This document shows, piece by piece, positions 7,686 through 14,992 of a DNA stretch of 43,264 nt. Origin of the DNA: Clostridiales bacterium (GTDB lineage Bacteria > Bacillota > Clostridia > Oscillospirales > Oscillospiraceae). Where the stretch lies: the NCBI GenBank assembly GCA_021201185.1, contig JAJQFJ010000053.1, forward strand, positions 1 through 43,264, read 5' to 3'. The notes below the pieces were generated by a model, which was not told the origin of the DNA, did not search any database, and saw only the letters and a list, made by a program, of their open reading frames with translations. Made by a program: the position numbers and the translations under genes. Each line of letters opens with the position of its first letter. Position 1 is the first letter of the stretch.

Positions 7686-8573
7686 TTAAACGGTTTTGAC
7701 ATACCGGCGTTCATACCGATAGATCAGACTGACGCCGATGGCGGAGAGGACGAGCCCAATGGCCAGCCAGATAAAAAACCAGGCAAGGTCAAGGCCCTCT
7801 CCATAGAGAAGAACGTGGCGGGACTGGGCGATGATGAAGGCCATGGGGTTGAACCGCTCCACCAGCACGCCCAGCATCCCTTCCAGCTTGCCCTCCAGGT
7901 CGTAGAAGACGCCGGAGATGAAGAACATCAACCGCAGGACGATGGGGACGATGCTGGCCATATCGTCTACGAACACGCCGGTGTGCATCAGGATGCAGGA
8001 GATGCCGAAGGTCAGCAGGAAGAGCAGAAGCAGCAGAGGGATGAACAACAGCATCGTCCAGGACAGGGGGACCTGATAGACGATCATGGAAATAATGATC
8101 AGTCCGATAGACACCAGCAGCTTGAAGCCGTTGACCAGCATATTGGAAAGGATAAAGACGTATTTGGGCACATACACCTTGGAGATGATGCCCTCATACC
8201 GTTTGATCGTCCGTACGCTGCCGGAGACGCAGGCGTTGAAGAAGTTCCAGCTCGCCATGCCGATAAAGACGAAGGCGGCCAGGTATTGGGTGCTTCCCCC
8301 AAAGACGATGATCTGCACGAAGGCGTAGACCAGCATAAACATGACCGGGTTAAGAATGAGCCATGCCCAGTTGAGAAACGAACCGGCCACCTCATCCTTC
8401 AGGGAACACTTTGCGGAGTAGAAGATATAACCTTTATAACGCCGGAGGTCCGACAGAAAACGTTTTATAGAGAAAGCTCCACCCTTCCTGGACTGCGGGG
8501 CCTCCACCCGCCAGTAGATGACGAGGGCGAGCGCAACCAGCAGCCCCAGAAGTATTATGCCAACAGTATCCAT
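7686..8573 (-). CDS. ABC-2 type polysaccharide/teichoic-acid export permease (Wzm/TagG-like)
   Basis: A 295-residue integral membrane protein. After a hydrophobic N-terminal segment (about residues 3-22) and a basic linker, it has the ABC-2 permease pattern. This includes the amphipathic YIFYSAKCSLKDEVAGSFLN stretch, then six predicted membrane segments. The FISGVFYDLE and RFNPMAFIIAQSRHVLLYG regions are characteristic of polysaccharide and teichoic-acid exporters. The extra N-terminal helix is unusual. No ATPase partner is adjacent, so Wzt/TagH must be encoded elsewhere. The ATG at 8573 fits the GGAGG spacing better than the in-frame TTG at 8576. Confidence 0.82.
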   Translation of the reverse strand: MDTVGIILLGLLVALALVIYWRVEAPQSRKGGAFSIKRFLSDLRRYKGYIFYSAKCSLKDEVAGSFLNWAWLILNPVMFMLVYAFVQIIVFGGSTQYLAAFVFIGMASWNFFNACVSGSVRTIKRYEGIISKVYVPKYVFILSNMLVNGFKLLVSIGLIIISMIVYQVPLSWTMLLFIPLLLLLFLLTFGISCILMHTGVFVDDMASIVPIVLRLMFFISGVFYDLEGKLEGMLGVLVERFNPMAFIIAQSRHVLLYGEGLDLAWFFIWLAIGLVLSAIGVSLIYRYERRYVKTV

Positions 8574-8615
8574 CAACTGCCCTCCTTTCCTGGTGTTTGG
8601 GTGGCAATATCGTAT

Positions 8616-8644
8616 AGTATACGACGCAGGGTGGCTTTTGTCAA
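8616..8644 (-). promoter_or_regulatory. Promoter of the ABC permease gene
   Basis: TTGACA (8639-8644), 17-base spacer and TATACT (8616-8621): a near-consensus sigma-A promoter about 40 bases before the gene. Confidence 0.9.
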
Positions 8645-8695
8645 TAACTGAGAAAATGGCACATCCCGAACGGCTCCGGCCGCTCCGGTGGACGC

Positions 8696-8724
8696 TTGCG
8701 CGTCGGACAAAGCTGTGTTATCCT
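8696..8724 (+). promoter_or_regulatory. Possible promoter of the ybaK-like gene
   Basis: TTGCGC (8696-8701), 17-base spacer and TATCCT (8719-8724), about 95 bases before the start. It matches the consensus less well than most in this window. Confidence 0.4.
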
Positions 8725-8818
8725 TGGGATATCCCCCGCGCGGTATCCGGTGGCTGTGCTCTGCCAGTCGCGCCTGCTGACCGGCGCGGAGAAGTACTGA
8801 GGCGTAAGGTGAGTCACA

Positions 8819-9304
8819 ATGAAGAACAAACCGGAGAAGACCAATGTGATGCGGATTTTGGACCGGGAGAAGATCCCCTACCAGGTCAGGACCTACCCTC
8901 ACGGAGACGGTGCGGTGGACGGGGCTGAGGTAGCCAGACTGCTGGGGGAGGCCCCAGAAAAGGTGTACAAGACGTTGGTAACGCAGGGGGCCAGTCGGCA
9001 GTACTACGTCTTCGACATCCCAGTGGAGGCGGAGCTGGACCTGAAAAAGGCGGCCAGGGCCGTGGGGGAGAAGTCTGTCGCCATGCTCCACGTGAAGGAG
9101 CTGCTGCCCCTCACGGGCTACGTCCGGGGCGGGTGCAGCCCCGTGGGGATGAAAAAGGCGTTTCCCACCACCTTCCACTCCGGGGCGGAGGAGCTGGATG
9201 AGATCGCCGTCTCCGCCGGGAGAATCGGCGTCCAGGTGGTCCTGTCCCCAAAGGAGCTGGCCCGGCTGGTCCGAGGGCAGTTTGCGGATATCATCTGTGA
9301 CTAG
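8819..9304 (+). CDS. ybaK: Cys-tRNA(Pro)/aminoacyl-tRNA deacylase, YbaK/EbsC family
   Basis: A 161-residue single-domain trans-editing protein of the YbaK/ProX clan, which removes wrongly attached amino acids from tRNA. Family features include KTLVTQG with the Lys expected at the active site, a GGCSPVGMKK loop and a C-terminal VQVVLSPKELARL segment. Length is typical of YbaK. The ATG has AAGGTGAG 5 bases upstream. It lies just before a tRNA-Gly locus on the opposite strand. Substrate specificity cannot be assigned. Confidence 0.88.
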   Translation: MKNKPEKTNVMRILDREKIPYQVRTYPHGDGAVDGAEVARLLGEAPEKVYKTLVTQGASRQYYVFDIPVEAELDLKKAARAVGEKSVAMLHVKELLPLTGYVRGGCSPVGMKKAFPTTFHSGAEELDEIAVSAGRIGVQVVLSPKELARLVRGQFADIICD

Positions 9305-9309
9305 CAGCC

Positions 9310-9463
9310 GGGCTCCGGCCCCTCCGAGATTGCAAAAAATGGGGCTGACCGCCCCATTTTAAGGTGGAGGCAGCGAGTTCGAGGCGGTTTTGGGGCAAAA
9401 AAAGAAACCCGACTGCTCGGGTTTCTTTTAAATAAGCGGAAGACGAGGCTCGAACTCGCTACC
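9310..9463. repeat. tRNA-derived direct repeat, copy 1
   Basis: About 154 bases nearly identical to 9489-9640. It holds a stem (AAAATGGGGC/GCCCCATTTT), a plus-strand piece matching tRNA-Gly anticodon arm and T arm (9361-9383, one mismatch over 23), a copy of the tRNA terminator (9397-9429) and a minus-strand copy of the tRNA 3' end (9436-9463). The two tRNA pieces form a perfect 12-base inverted repeat (9372-9383 with 9449-9460). Confidence 0.85.
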
Positions 9464-9488
9464 GATTCCCGGAAAAGCGCGCTTTTCT

Positions 9489-9640
9489 GGGCTCCGGCCC
9501 CTCCGAGATTGCAAAAATGGGGCTGACCGCCCCATTTTAAGGTGGAGGCAGCGAGTTCAAGGTGATTTTGGGCAAAAAAAGAAACCCGGCTGCTCGGGTT
9601 TCTTTTAACTAAGCGGAAGACGAGGCTCGAACTCGCTACC
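9489..9640. repeat. tRNA-derived direct repeat, copy 2 (includes the true tRNA 3' end)
   Basis: The second copy ends inside the functional tRNA-Gly gene and contains its real terminator. The period between copies is about 179 bases, with 25 unique bases between them (9464-9488). Differences between copies are a handful of substitutions and two single-base indels. Confidence 0.85.
9574..9606 (-). terminator. tRNA-Gly terminator
   Basis: AAGAAACCCG pairs with CGGGTTTCTT followed by a run of Ts on the minus strand, a few bases past the tRNA 3' end. A near-identical copy lies at 9397-9429. Confidence 0.9.
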
Positions 9641-9684
9641 TCCACCTTGGCAAGGTGGCGCTCTACCAGATGAGCTACTCCCGC
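9613..9684 (-). tRNA. tRNA-Gly(GCC)
   Basis: A 72-base cloverleaf on the minus strand beginning GCGGGAGTAGCTC and ending CTTCCGC. The acceptor stem is GCGGGAG/CTTCCGC with one G-U. The anticodon stem-loop is CCACC-TTGCCAA-GGTGG with anticodon GCC. The T arm contains GAGTTCGAGCC. CCA is not encoded. It has its own consensus promoter and terminator. Confidence 0.96.
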
Positions 9685-9696
9685 AGGACGTGGGTT

Positions 9697-9725
9697 ATTA
9701 TATCCGCTGTGGGGAAATTTGTCAA
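9697..9725 (-). promoter_or_regulatory. tRNA-Gly promoter
   Basis: TTGACA (9720-9725), 17-base spacer and TATAAT (9697-9702): both boxes match the sigma-A consensus perfectly, 13 bases before the tRNA. Confidence 0.95.
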
Positions 9726-9804
9726 GAGAAATTTCGAAAATCCGACGGAGCAGATGAATCTGCCGGGCCGGTCAAAAAATATGGCGAGGCATTGGCTTCA
9801 AAGG

Positions 9805-9842
9805 TACGGCTCCCCGGCGGCAGAGACTGCCGGGGAGCCGTA
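9805..9842 (-). terminator. Terminator of thrS
   Basis: A perfect 14-base-pair stem (TACGGCTCCCCGGC and its complement) with a 10-base loop, about 40 bases after the thrS stop. The T run is short (CCTTTG). Confidence 0.75.
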
Positions 9843-9881
9843 TTCGTTTCATGCTGTTTGTCCGTTTGCGGTGCCGGAGGC

Positions 9882-11630
9882 TCAGTCGATGGTCTTGTTG
9901 TCCACGACGTCCTTGAGCAGGGCCAGGAAGTCCTCCTGGCTCATGGCCCCCAGGTCCTTGCCAGAGCGGTGCCGGATGGAGACGGTCTGGTTCTCCATGT
10001 CCTTGTCGCCCACCACGATCATATAGGGGATCTTCTGGCCCTGGGCCTCACGGATCTTGTAGCCCAGCTTCTCGGAGCGATGGTCCACCTCCACCCGGTA
10101 CCCGGCGGCGGTGAGCTTCTGCTCCACCTGATCGGCGTAGTCGGCGGCCCGGTCGGTGACGGGCAGAACCTTCACCTGGACGGGGGCCAGCCAGGCGGGG
10201 AAGTCCCCGGCGAAGTGCTCGGTGATGACGCCGATGAACCGCTCGATGGAGCCCAGCACCACACGGTGGATCATGACGGGGCGGTGCTTCTCTCCGTCGG
10301 GGCCGGTGTACTCCAGCTCGAACCGCTCCGGCAGCTGCATATCCAGCTGGATGGTGCCGCACTGCCAGGTGCGGCCCAGAGAGTCCGCCAGGTGGAAGTC
10401 CAGCTTGGGACCGTAGAAGGCCCCGTCGCCCTCGTTGATGGCGTATTCCTTGCCCATCTCGGTGACGGCCTGCTTCAGCGTCTCGGTGGCGAAGTCCCAG
10501 TCCTTCTCGTCGCCCATGTGGTCCTCGGGCATGGTGGAGACCTCGATCTGGTAGGTCAGGCCAAAGACGGAGTACACTTCGTCAAACAGCTTGACCACGT
10601 TTTTGATCTCATCCTTCATCTGGTCCCAGGTCATGAAGATGTGGGCGTCGTCCTGTGTGAAGCAGCGGACCCGGAACAGGCCGTGGAGGGCGCCGGAGAG
10701 CTCGTGCCGGTGCACCAGGCCCAGCTCGCCCATACGCAGAGGCAGGTCCCGGTAGGAGCGGGGCTCGGACTTATAGACCAGCATGCCGCCGGGGCAGTTC
10801 ATGGGCTTGATGGCGTAGTCCTCGCCGTCGATGACGGTGGTGTACATGTTCTCCTTGTAGTGGTCCCAGTGGCCGGAGCGCTCCCACAGGCTGCGGTTCA
10901 AAATCATGGGGGTGGAAATTTCCACATAGCCGTAGCGCTTGTGTACCTCACGCCAGTAGTCGATGAGGGTGTTGCGCAGCGCCATGCCCTTGGGCAGGAA
11001 GAAGGGGAAGCCCGGACCTTCATCCGTCAGCATATACAGGCCCAGCTCCTTGCCCAGCTTCCGGTGGTCCCGCTTTTTGGCCTCCTCCTGCTGCTTCAGG
11101 TACTCGTCCAGCTGGTCCTTCTTGGGGAAGGCGATGCCGTAGATGCGCTGAAGGGTCTCCCGGTTGGAGTCGCCCCGCCAGTAGGCGGCGTTGCAGGCGG
11201 TGAGCTTGATGGCGTTGCCCTTCACCCGGCCGGTGGAGTCCAGGTGGGGACCGGCGCACAGGTCGGTGAACTCCCCCTGACGGTAAAAGGAGATGACCTC
11301 GTCCTCAGGCAGGTCGTTGATCAGCTCCACCTTATACGGCTCGTCCTTCATGAACTCCAGAGCCTCGGCCCGGGGCAGCTCGAACCGCTCCAGCTTCAGC
11401 TTTTCCTTGCAGATCTTCCGCATCTCCGCCTCGATCTGCTCCATGATCTCCGGGGTGAAGGAGAAGGGGGCGTCCAGGTCGTAGTAAAAGCCGTTCTCAA
11501 TGGAAGGGCCGATGGCCAGCTTCACCTCGGGGTACAGACGCTTCACCGCCTGGGCCAGAATGTGGGAGCAGGTGTGCCAGTAGGTGCGGAGATACTGCTC
11601 GTTGTCAAAGGAATACTGTTCGTTTGCCAT
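9882..11630 (-). CDS. thrS: Threonine-tRNA ligase lacking the TGS domain
   Basis: Class II synthetase of 582 residues that charges tRNA-Thr. The protein opens almost directly on the N2 editing domain, with His19 and His23 in HTCSH and the DLCAGPH editing motif. It then has the catalytic core with the zinc-ligand Cys in MNCPGGM, motif 2 around FRVRCFTQDDAH, and the C-terminal anticodon-binding domain (VQVKVLPVTD...). The usual N-terminal TGS domain of about 60 residues is missing. No start further upstream is plausible, because the region before 11630 is the T-box terminator and AAGGAGG precedes this ATG. Expression should rise when tRNA-Thr is uncharged. Confidence 0.96.
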   Translation of the reverse strand: MANEQYSFDNEQYLRTYWHTCSHILAQAVKRLYPEVKLAIGPSIENGFYYDLDAPFSFTPEIMEQIEAEMRKICKEKLKLERFELPRAEALEFMKDEPYKVELINDLPEDEVISFYRQGEFTDLCAGPHLDSTGRVKGNAIKLTACNAAYWRGDSNRETLQRIYGIAFPKKDQLDEYLKQQEEAKKRDHRKLGKELGLYMLTDEGPGFPFFLPKGMALRNTLIDYWREVHKRYGYVEISTPMILNRSLWERSGHWDHYKENMYTTVIDGEDYAIKPMNCPGGMLVYKSEPRSYRDLPLRMGELGLVHRHELSGALHGLFRVRCFTQDDAHIFMTWDQMKDEIKNVVKLFDEVYSVFGLTYQIEVSTMPEDHMGDEKDWDFATETLKQAVTEMGKEYAINEGDGAFYGPKLDFHLADSLGRTWQCGTIQLDMQLPERFELEYTGPDGEKHRPVMIHRVVLGSIERFIGVITEHFAGDFPAWLAPVQVKVLPVTDRAADYADQVEQKLTAAGYRVEVDHRSEKLGYKIREAQGQKIPYMIVVGDKDMENQTVSIRHRSGKDLGAMSQEDFLALLKDVVDNKTID

Positions 11631-11669
11631 GGAAATGTTCCTCCTTACAGTGTGCGGGGCGAGGTACAG

Positions 11670-11704
11670 AAAAATCCCACCCCTGACAGAATCAGGGGTG
11701 GGAT
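11670..11704 (-). terminator. T-box terminator of thrS
   Basis: On the minus strand ATCCCACCCCTGA pairs with TCAGGGGTGGGAT, then five Ts. It is mutually exclusive with the antiterminator formed by the T-box sequence just upstream. Confidence 0.92.
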
Positions 11705-11912
11705 GAAAAATCATCTCACGGTTCCACCCTGCTTGGCCTGTCCGGATAGAGGACAGACCCGCTCATTGGCCGCGGTAACGGGCGGCGCACGGCAGGCTTT
11801 GTCACCTGCGGCTCCGGGGCGGTGTCACCGGTTCGGGCGGAAAGCGCTTGCAGCACAGGGCGCTTCTCTCTGGCCGACCTCTGCGGATTCGTCCCCTTCA
11901 TCGCCAAATCAC
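11670..11912 (-). promoter_or_regulatory. T-box riboswitch (tRNA-Thr) of thrS
   Basis: The conserved T-box sequence AGGGTGGAACCG lies at 11719-11730. Upstream are the AGAGAGAAGCG-type K-turn segment of stem I and a CCCCGGAGC segment. The triplet ten bases before the end of that segment is ACC (11821-11823), a Thr codon in the expected specifier position. Uncharged tRNA-Thr should stabilise the antiterminator and allow thrS transcription. Confidence 0.93.
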
Positions 11913-11918
11913 AGGATG

Positions 11919-11947
11919 AATATAGCACGATTTTCCCACCGTGTCAA
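11919..11947 (-). promoter_or_regulatory. Promoter of the thrS leader
   Basis: TTGACA (11942-11947), 17-base spacer and TATATT (11919-11924). Its -35 box lies 38 bases from that of the divergent alaS promoter. Confidence 0.93.
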
Positions 11948-11985
11948 GGGCGGGGGCGGGGGAGCATCCGTGATGCAAAAATTTC

Positions 11986-12014
11986 TTGACATCCTTCCCC
12001 GGCACGTTTAAAAT
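11986..12014 (+). promoter_or_regulatory. Promoter of the alaS leader
   Basis: TTGACA (11986-11991), 17-base spacer and TAAAAT (12009-12014). Confidence 0.93.
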
Positions 12015-12020
12015 GAATGC

Positions 12021-12261
12021 CGTACAAAACGTGCAAAACGGCAATGCGGAAACCAGCCGGGAGCGCGGCGTCCAGAGCGAGCGGGGGAGAGTGCAAGCCC
12101 TGCGGAGGCCGTCCCGGACAGCCACTTCCAAGCCGGCCGCGACGAGCGGCACGACTCATCCCCGTTACCGGATGACCGAGATTCCCCTCTGTGCGGGGGA
12201 AAATCAGGGTGGTACCGTGAAGCGACGCTTCGCCCCTGAACCGGGGGCGGGGCGTTTTTTT
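12021..12261 (+). promoter_or_regulatory. T-box riboswitch (tRNA-Ala) of alaS
   Basis: The T-box sequence AGGGTGGTACCG is at 12206-12217, followed by the terminator. The stem I 3' side ends with ACTTCCAAGC, and the triplet before it is GCC (12121-12123), an Ala codon in the same register as ACC in the thrS leader. It should control alaS and probably the two genes behind it. Confidence 0.92.
12226..12261 (+). terminator. T-box terminator of alaS
   Basis: CGCTTCGCCCC pairs with GGGGCGGGGCG (two G-U pairs), followed by seven Ts at 12255-12261. Confidence 0.9.
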
Positions 12262-12318
12262 GCGGCTCCCATTGCCCGGCAAGAGACAGATAAAAGAAAT
12301 TCACTGGAGGTCCTGAAC

Positions 12319-14973
12319 GTGAAAAAGCCCACTCCCTACGGGCTGAACGAGCTGCGAGAGATGTTCCTGCGCTTCTTTGAGAGCAAGGGGCACCTCCGCC
12401 TGCCCAGCTTCTCCCTGATCCCTCAAAACGACGCGTCCCTGCTGCTCATCAACTCCGGCATGGCGCCCATGAAGCCCTGGTTCACCGGGGAGCAGGTGCC
12501 TCCCCGCCGCCGGGTGACCACCTGCCAGAAGTGCATCCGCACCGGCGACATCGAGAACCTCGGCAAGACCGCCCGCCACGGCACCTATTTCGAGATGCTG
12601 GGCAACTTCTCCTTTGGCGACTACTTCAAGCACGAGGCCATTGCCTGGTCCTGGGAGTTCCTCACCAGCCCGGAGTGGGTGGGTCTGGACCCGGACCGGC
12701 TGTATCCCTCAATCTATGTGGACGACGACGAGGCGTTTGAGATCTGGAACAAGGAGATCGGCATCCCCGCCGAGCGCATCTTCCGCTTCGGCAAGGAGGA
12801 CAACTTCTGGGAGCACGGCTCCGGCCCCTGCGGCCCCTGCTCTGAAATTTACTACGACCGCGGCCCGGAGAAGGGCTGCGGCAAGCCCACCTGCACTGTG
12901 GGCTGCGACTGCGACCGGTATATCGAGGTCTGGAACAACGTGTTCTCCCAGTTCAACAACGACGGCCACGGCAACTACACCGACCTGGCCCAGAAGAACA
13001 TCGACACCGGCATGGGCCTGGAGCGGCTGGCCTGCGTCTGCCAGGAGGTGGACTCCCTCTTTGACGTGGACACGGTGATGAACATCACCCACAAGGTCAG
13101 CGAGATCACCGGCGCCCACTACGGGGACAGCGACAAGACGGATGTGTCTCTGCGCATCATCACCGACCATATCCGCTCCGCCACCATGATGATCTGCGAC
13201 GGCGTGCTGCCCTCCAACGAGGGCCGGGGCTACGTCCTCCGGCGGCTCCTTCGCCGGGCGGCCCGGCACGGACGGCTGCTGGGCGTCACCGACCCCTTCC
13301 TGTACAAGGTCTGCGACACCGTCATCCACGAGAACCAGACCGCCTATCCCGAGCTGGTGGAGCGTCAGGGCTATATCACCCGGGTCATCCGGTCCGAGGA
13401 GGAGAACTTCTCCAAGACCATCGACGGCGGCCTGAAAATTTTCGCCGACCTGCTGGCGGCCCACAAGGCCAAGGGGGAGAATGTGTTCTCCGGGGCGGAC
13501 GCTTTCAAGCTGTACGACACCTACGGCTTCCCCATCGACCTGACCATCGAGATGTGCCAGGACGAGGGCATCACCGTAGACCAGGAGGGCTTCCAGGCGG
13601 AGATGGAGGCCCAGAAGGTCCGTGCCCGGGAGGCCCGGAAGGCCCTGGGCGATCTGGGCTGGGCCCACATCGACCTGGGCGACATCGACAGGACCCCCAC
13701 CGCTTTCCTGGGCTATGACCGGCTGGAGGCCACCGGCCATATCCAGGCCATCATCGAGGACGACGAGCTGTCCGGCAGCATCAACACCGGCAAAAAGGGC
13801 ATCCTGGTGCTGGACCGGACACCCTTCTATGCGGAGATGGGCGGCCAGGTGGGCGACCACGGGACCATCACCTGCGGCGAGGCCGTCTTTATGGTCACCG
13901 ACACCCAAAAGACCAAGGCGGGAAAGTACCTCCACTACGGCGTCATGACCGCCGGGCGCTTCTCCGTGGAGCAGCAGGTCACCGCCTCGGTGGACCGGGA
14001 GCGCCGGAGAGCAACCGCCCGGGCCCACTCCGCCACCCACCTGATGCAAAAGGCCCTCCAGACCGTCCTGGGCGACCACGTCCAGCAGGCGGGCTCTCTG
14101 GTGGAGCCGGACTACCTCCGCTTTGACTTCACCCACTTTGACGCGGTCAAGCCCAGCGAGCTGCTGAAGATCGAGCAGCTGGTCAACGACGCCATCCTGG
14201 ACGGCCTGGCTATCGAGACGAAGGAGATGCCCATCGACGAGGCCAAGGCCATGGGGGCCATGGCCCTGTTCTCCGAGAAGTACGGCGACGTGGTCCGGGT
14301 GGTGAACATGAGCGACTACTCCGTGGAGCTGTGCGGCGGCACCCATCTGACCAACACGGCCCTGGTGGGCTCCTTCCACATCCTGTCGGAGAGCTCCATC
14401 GCCTCCGGCGTCCGCCGCATCGAGGCCACCACCGGCAAGCGGAATGTGGCCGACCGGCTGACCATGCAGCAGCGGTTCAACGAGGCCGACTCCGTCCTCA
14501 AGACCAAGCCGGAGAGCCTGGCCCAGCGCATCACCGCTCAGATGAACGAGATGAAGGAGCTGCGCAAGACCATCGCCCAGTTCCGGGACCGGGAGGCCGC
14601 GGCCGAGGCCAAGCAGTTCCTGGCCGCCTCCAAGCATGTGGGGAGCCTCCATGTGCTCACCGCCAACCTGGGCAGCGTGGAGGTGCCCGAGCTGCGCAAG
14701 ATGGGCGACGTCCTCCGTGACCGGGACGAGAACATGGTGGCCGTCCTCTCCGCCGTCAACGGGGAGAAGATCTCTATCCTGGCCGTCTGCGGCAAGGGGG
14801 CCGTCCGGGCCGGCATCAAGGCCGGAGAGCTGGTGAAGAAGGTCACCGGCATCTGCGGCGGCTCCGGCGGCGGCAAGCCCGACTCCGCCATGGGCGGCGG
14901 CAAAGACATCCTCAAGCTGGACGACGCCCTGGCCTCGGTGGACGACTTCGTGGCGGAAAAGCTGGGGCTGTGA
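12319..14973 (+). CDS. alaS: Alanine-tRNA ligase
   Basis: Class II synthetase of 884 residues that charges tRNA-Ala. It has the N-terminal catalytic domain (ELREMFLRFFESKGH..., FEMLGNFSFGDYFK), then the editing domain with zinc-site His570 and His574 in HSATH and Cys672 and His676 in CGGTH. The glycine-rich C-terminal DHHA1-type tail contains GICGGSGGGKPDSAMGGG. The start is GTG at 12319, eight bases after GGAGG; no ATG fits. It lies 58 bases after the T-box terminator. A sensor kinase gene begins 20 bases after its stop. Confidence 0.97.
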   Translation: MKKPTPYGLNELREMFLRFFESKGHLRLPSFSLIPQNDASLLLINSGMAPMKPWFTGEQVPPRRRVTTCQKCIRTGDIENLGKTARHGTYFEMLGNFSFGDYFKHEAIAWSWEFLTSPEWVGLDPDRLYPSIYVDDDEAFEIWNKEIGIPAERIFRFGKEDNFWEHGSGPCGPCSEIYYDRGPEKGCGKPTCTVGCDCDRYIEVWNNVFSQFNNDGHGNYTDLAQKNIDTGMGLERLACVCQEVDSLFDVDTVMNITHKVSEITGAHYGDSDKTDVSLRIITDHIRSATMMICDGVLPSNEGRGYVLRRLLRRAARHGRLLGVTDPFLYKVCDTVIHENQTAYPELVERQGYITRVIRSEEENFSKTIDGGLKIFADLLAAHKAKGENVFSGADAFKLYDTYGFPIDLTIEMCQDEGITVDQEGFQAEMEAQKVRAREARKALGDLGWAHIDLGDIDRTPTAFLGYDRLEATGHIQAIIEDDELSGSINTGKKGILVLDRTPFYAEMGGQVGDHGTITCGEAVFMVTDTQKTKAGKYLHYGVMTAGRFSVEQQVTASVDRERRRATARAHSATHLMQKALQTVLGDHVQQAGSLVEPDYLRFDFTHFDAVKPSELLKIEQLVNDAILDGLAIETKEMPIDEAKAMGAMALFSEKYGDVVRVVNMSDYSVELCGGTHLTNTALVGSFHILSESSIASGVRRIEATTGKRNVADRLTMQQRFNEADSVLKTKPESLAQRITAQMNEMKELRKTIAQFRDREAAAEAKQFLAASKHVGSLHVLTANLGSVEVPELRKMGDVLRDRDENMVAVLSAVNGEKISILAVCGKGAVRAGIKAGELVKKVTGICGGSGGGKPDSAMGGGKDILKLDDALASVDDFVAEKLGL

Positions 14974-14992
14974 GCCGGACCGGGAGAGCGGA

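Noticed and set aside
9690..12011. 773-codon plus-strand open frame across thrS
   Set aside because: Antisense to thrS and its T-box. Low-complexity composition and no start signal.
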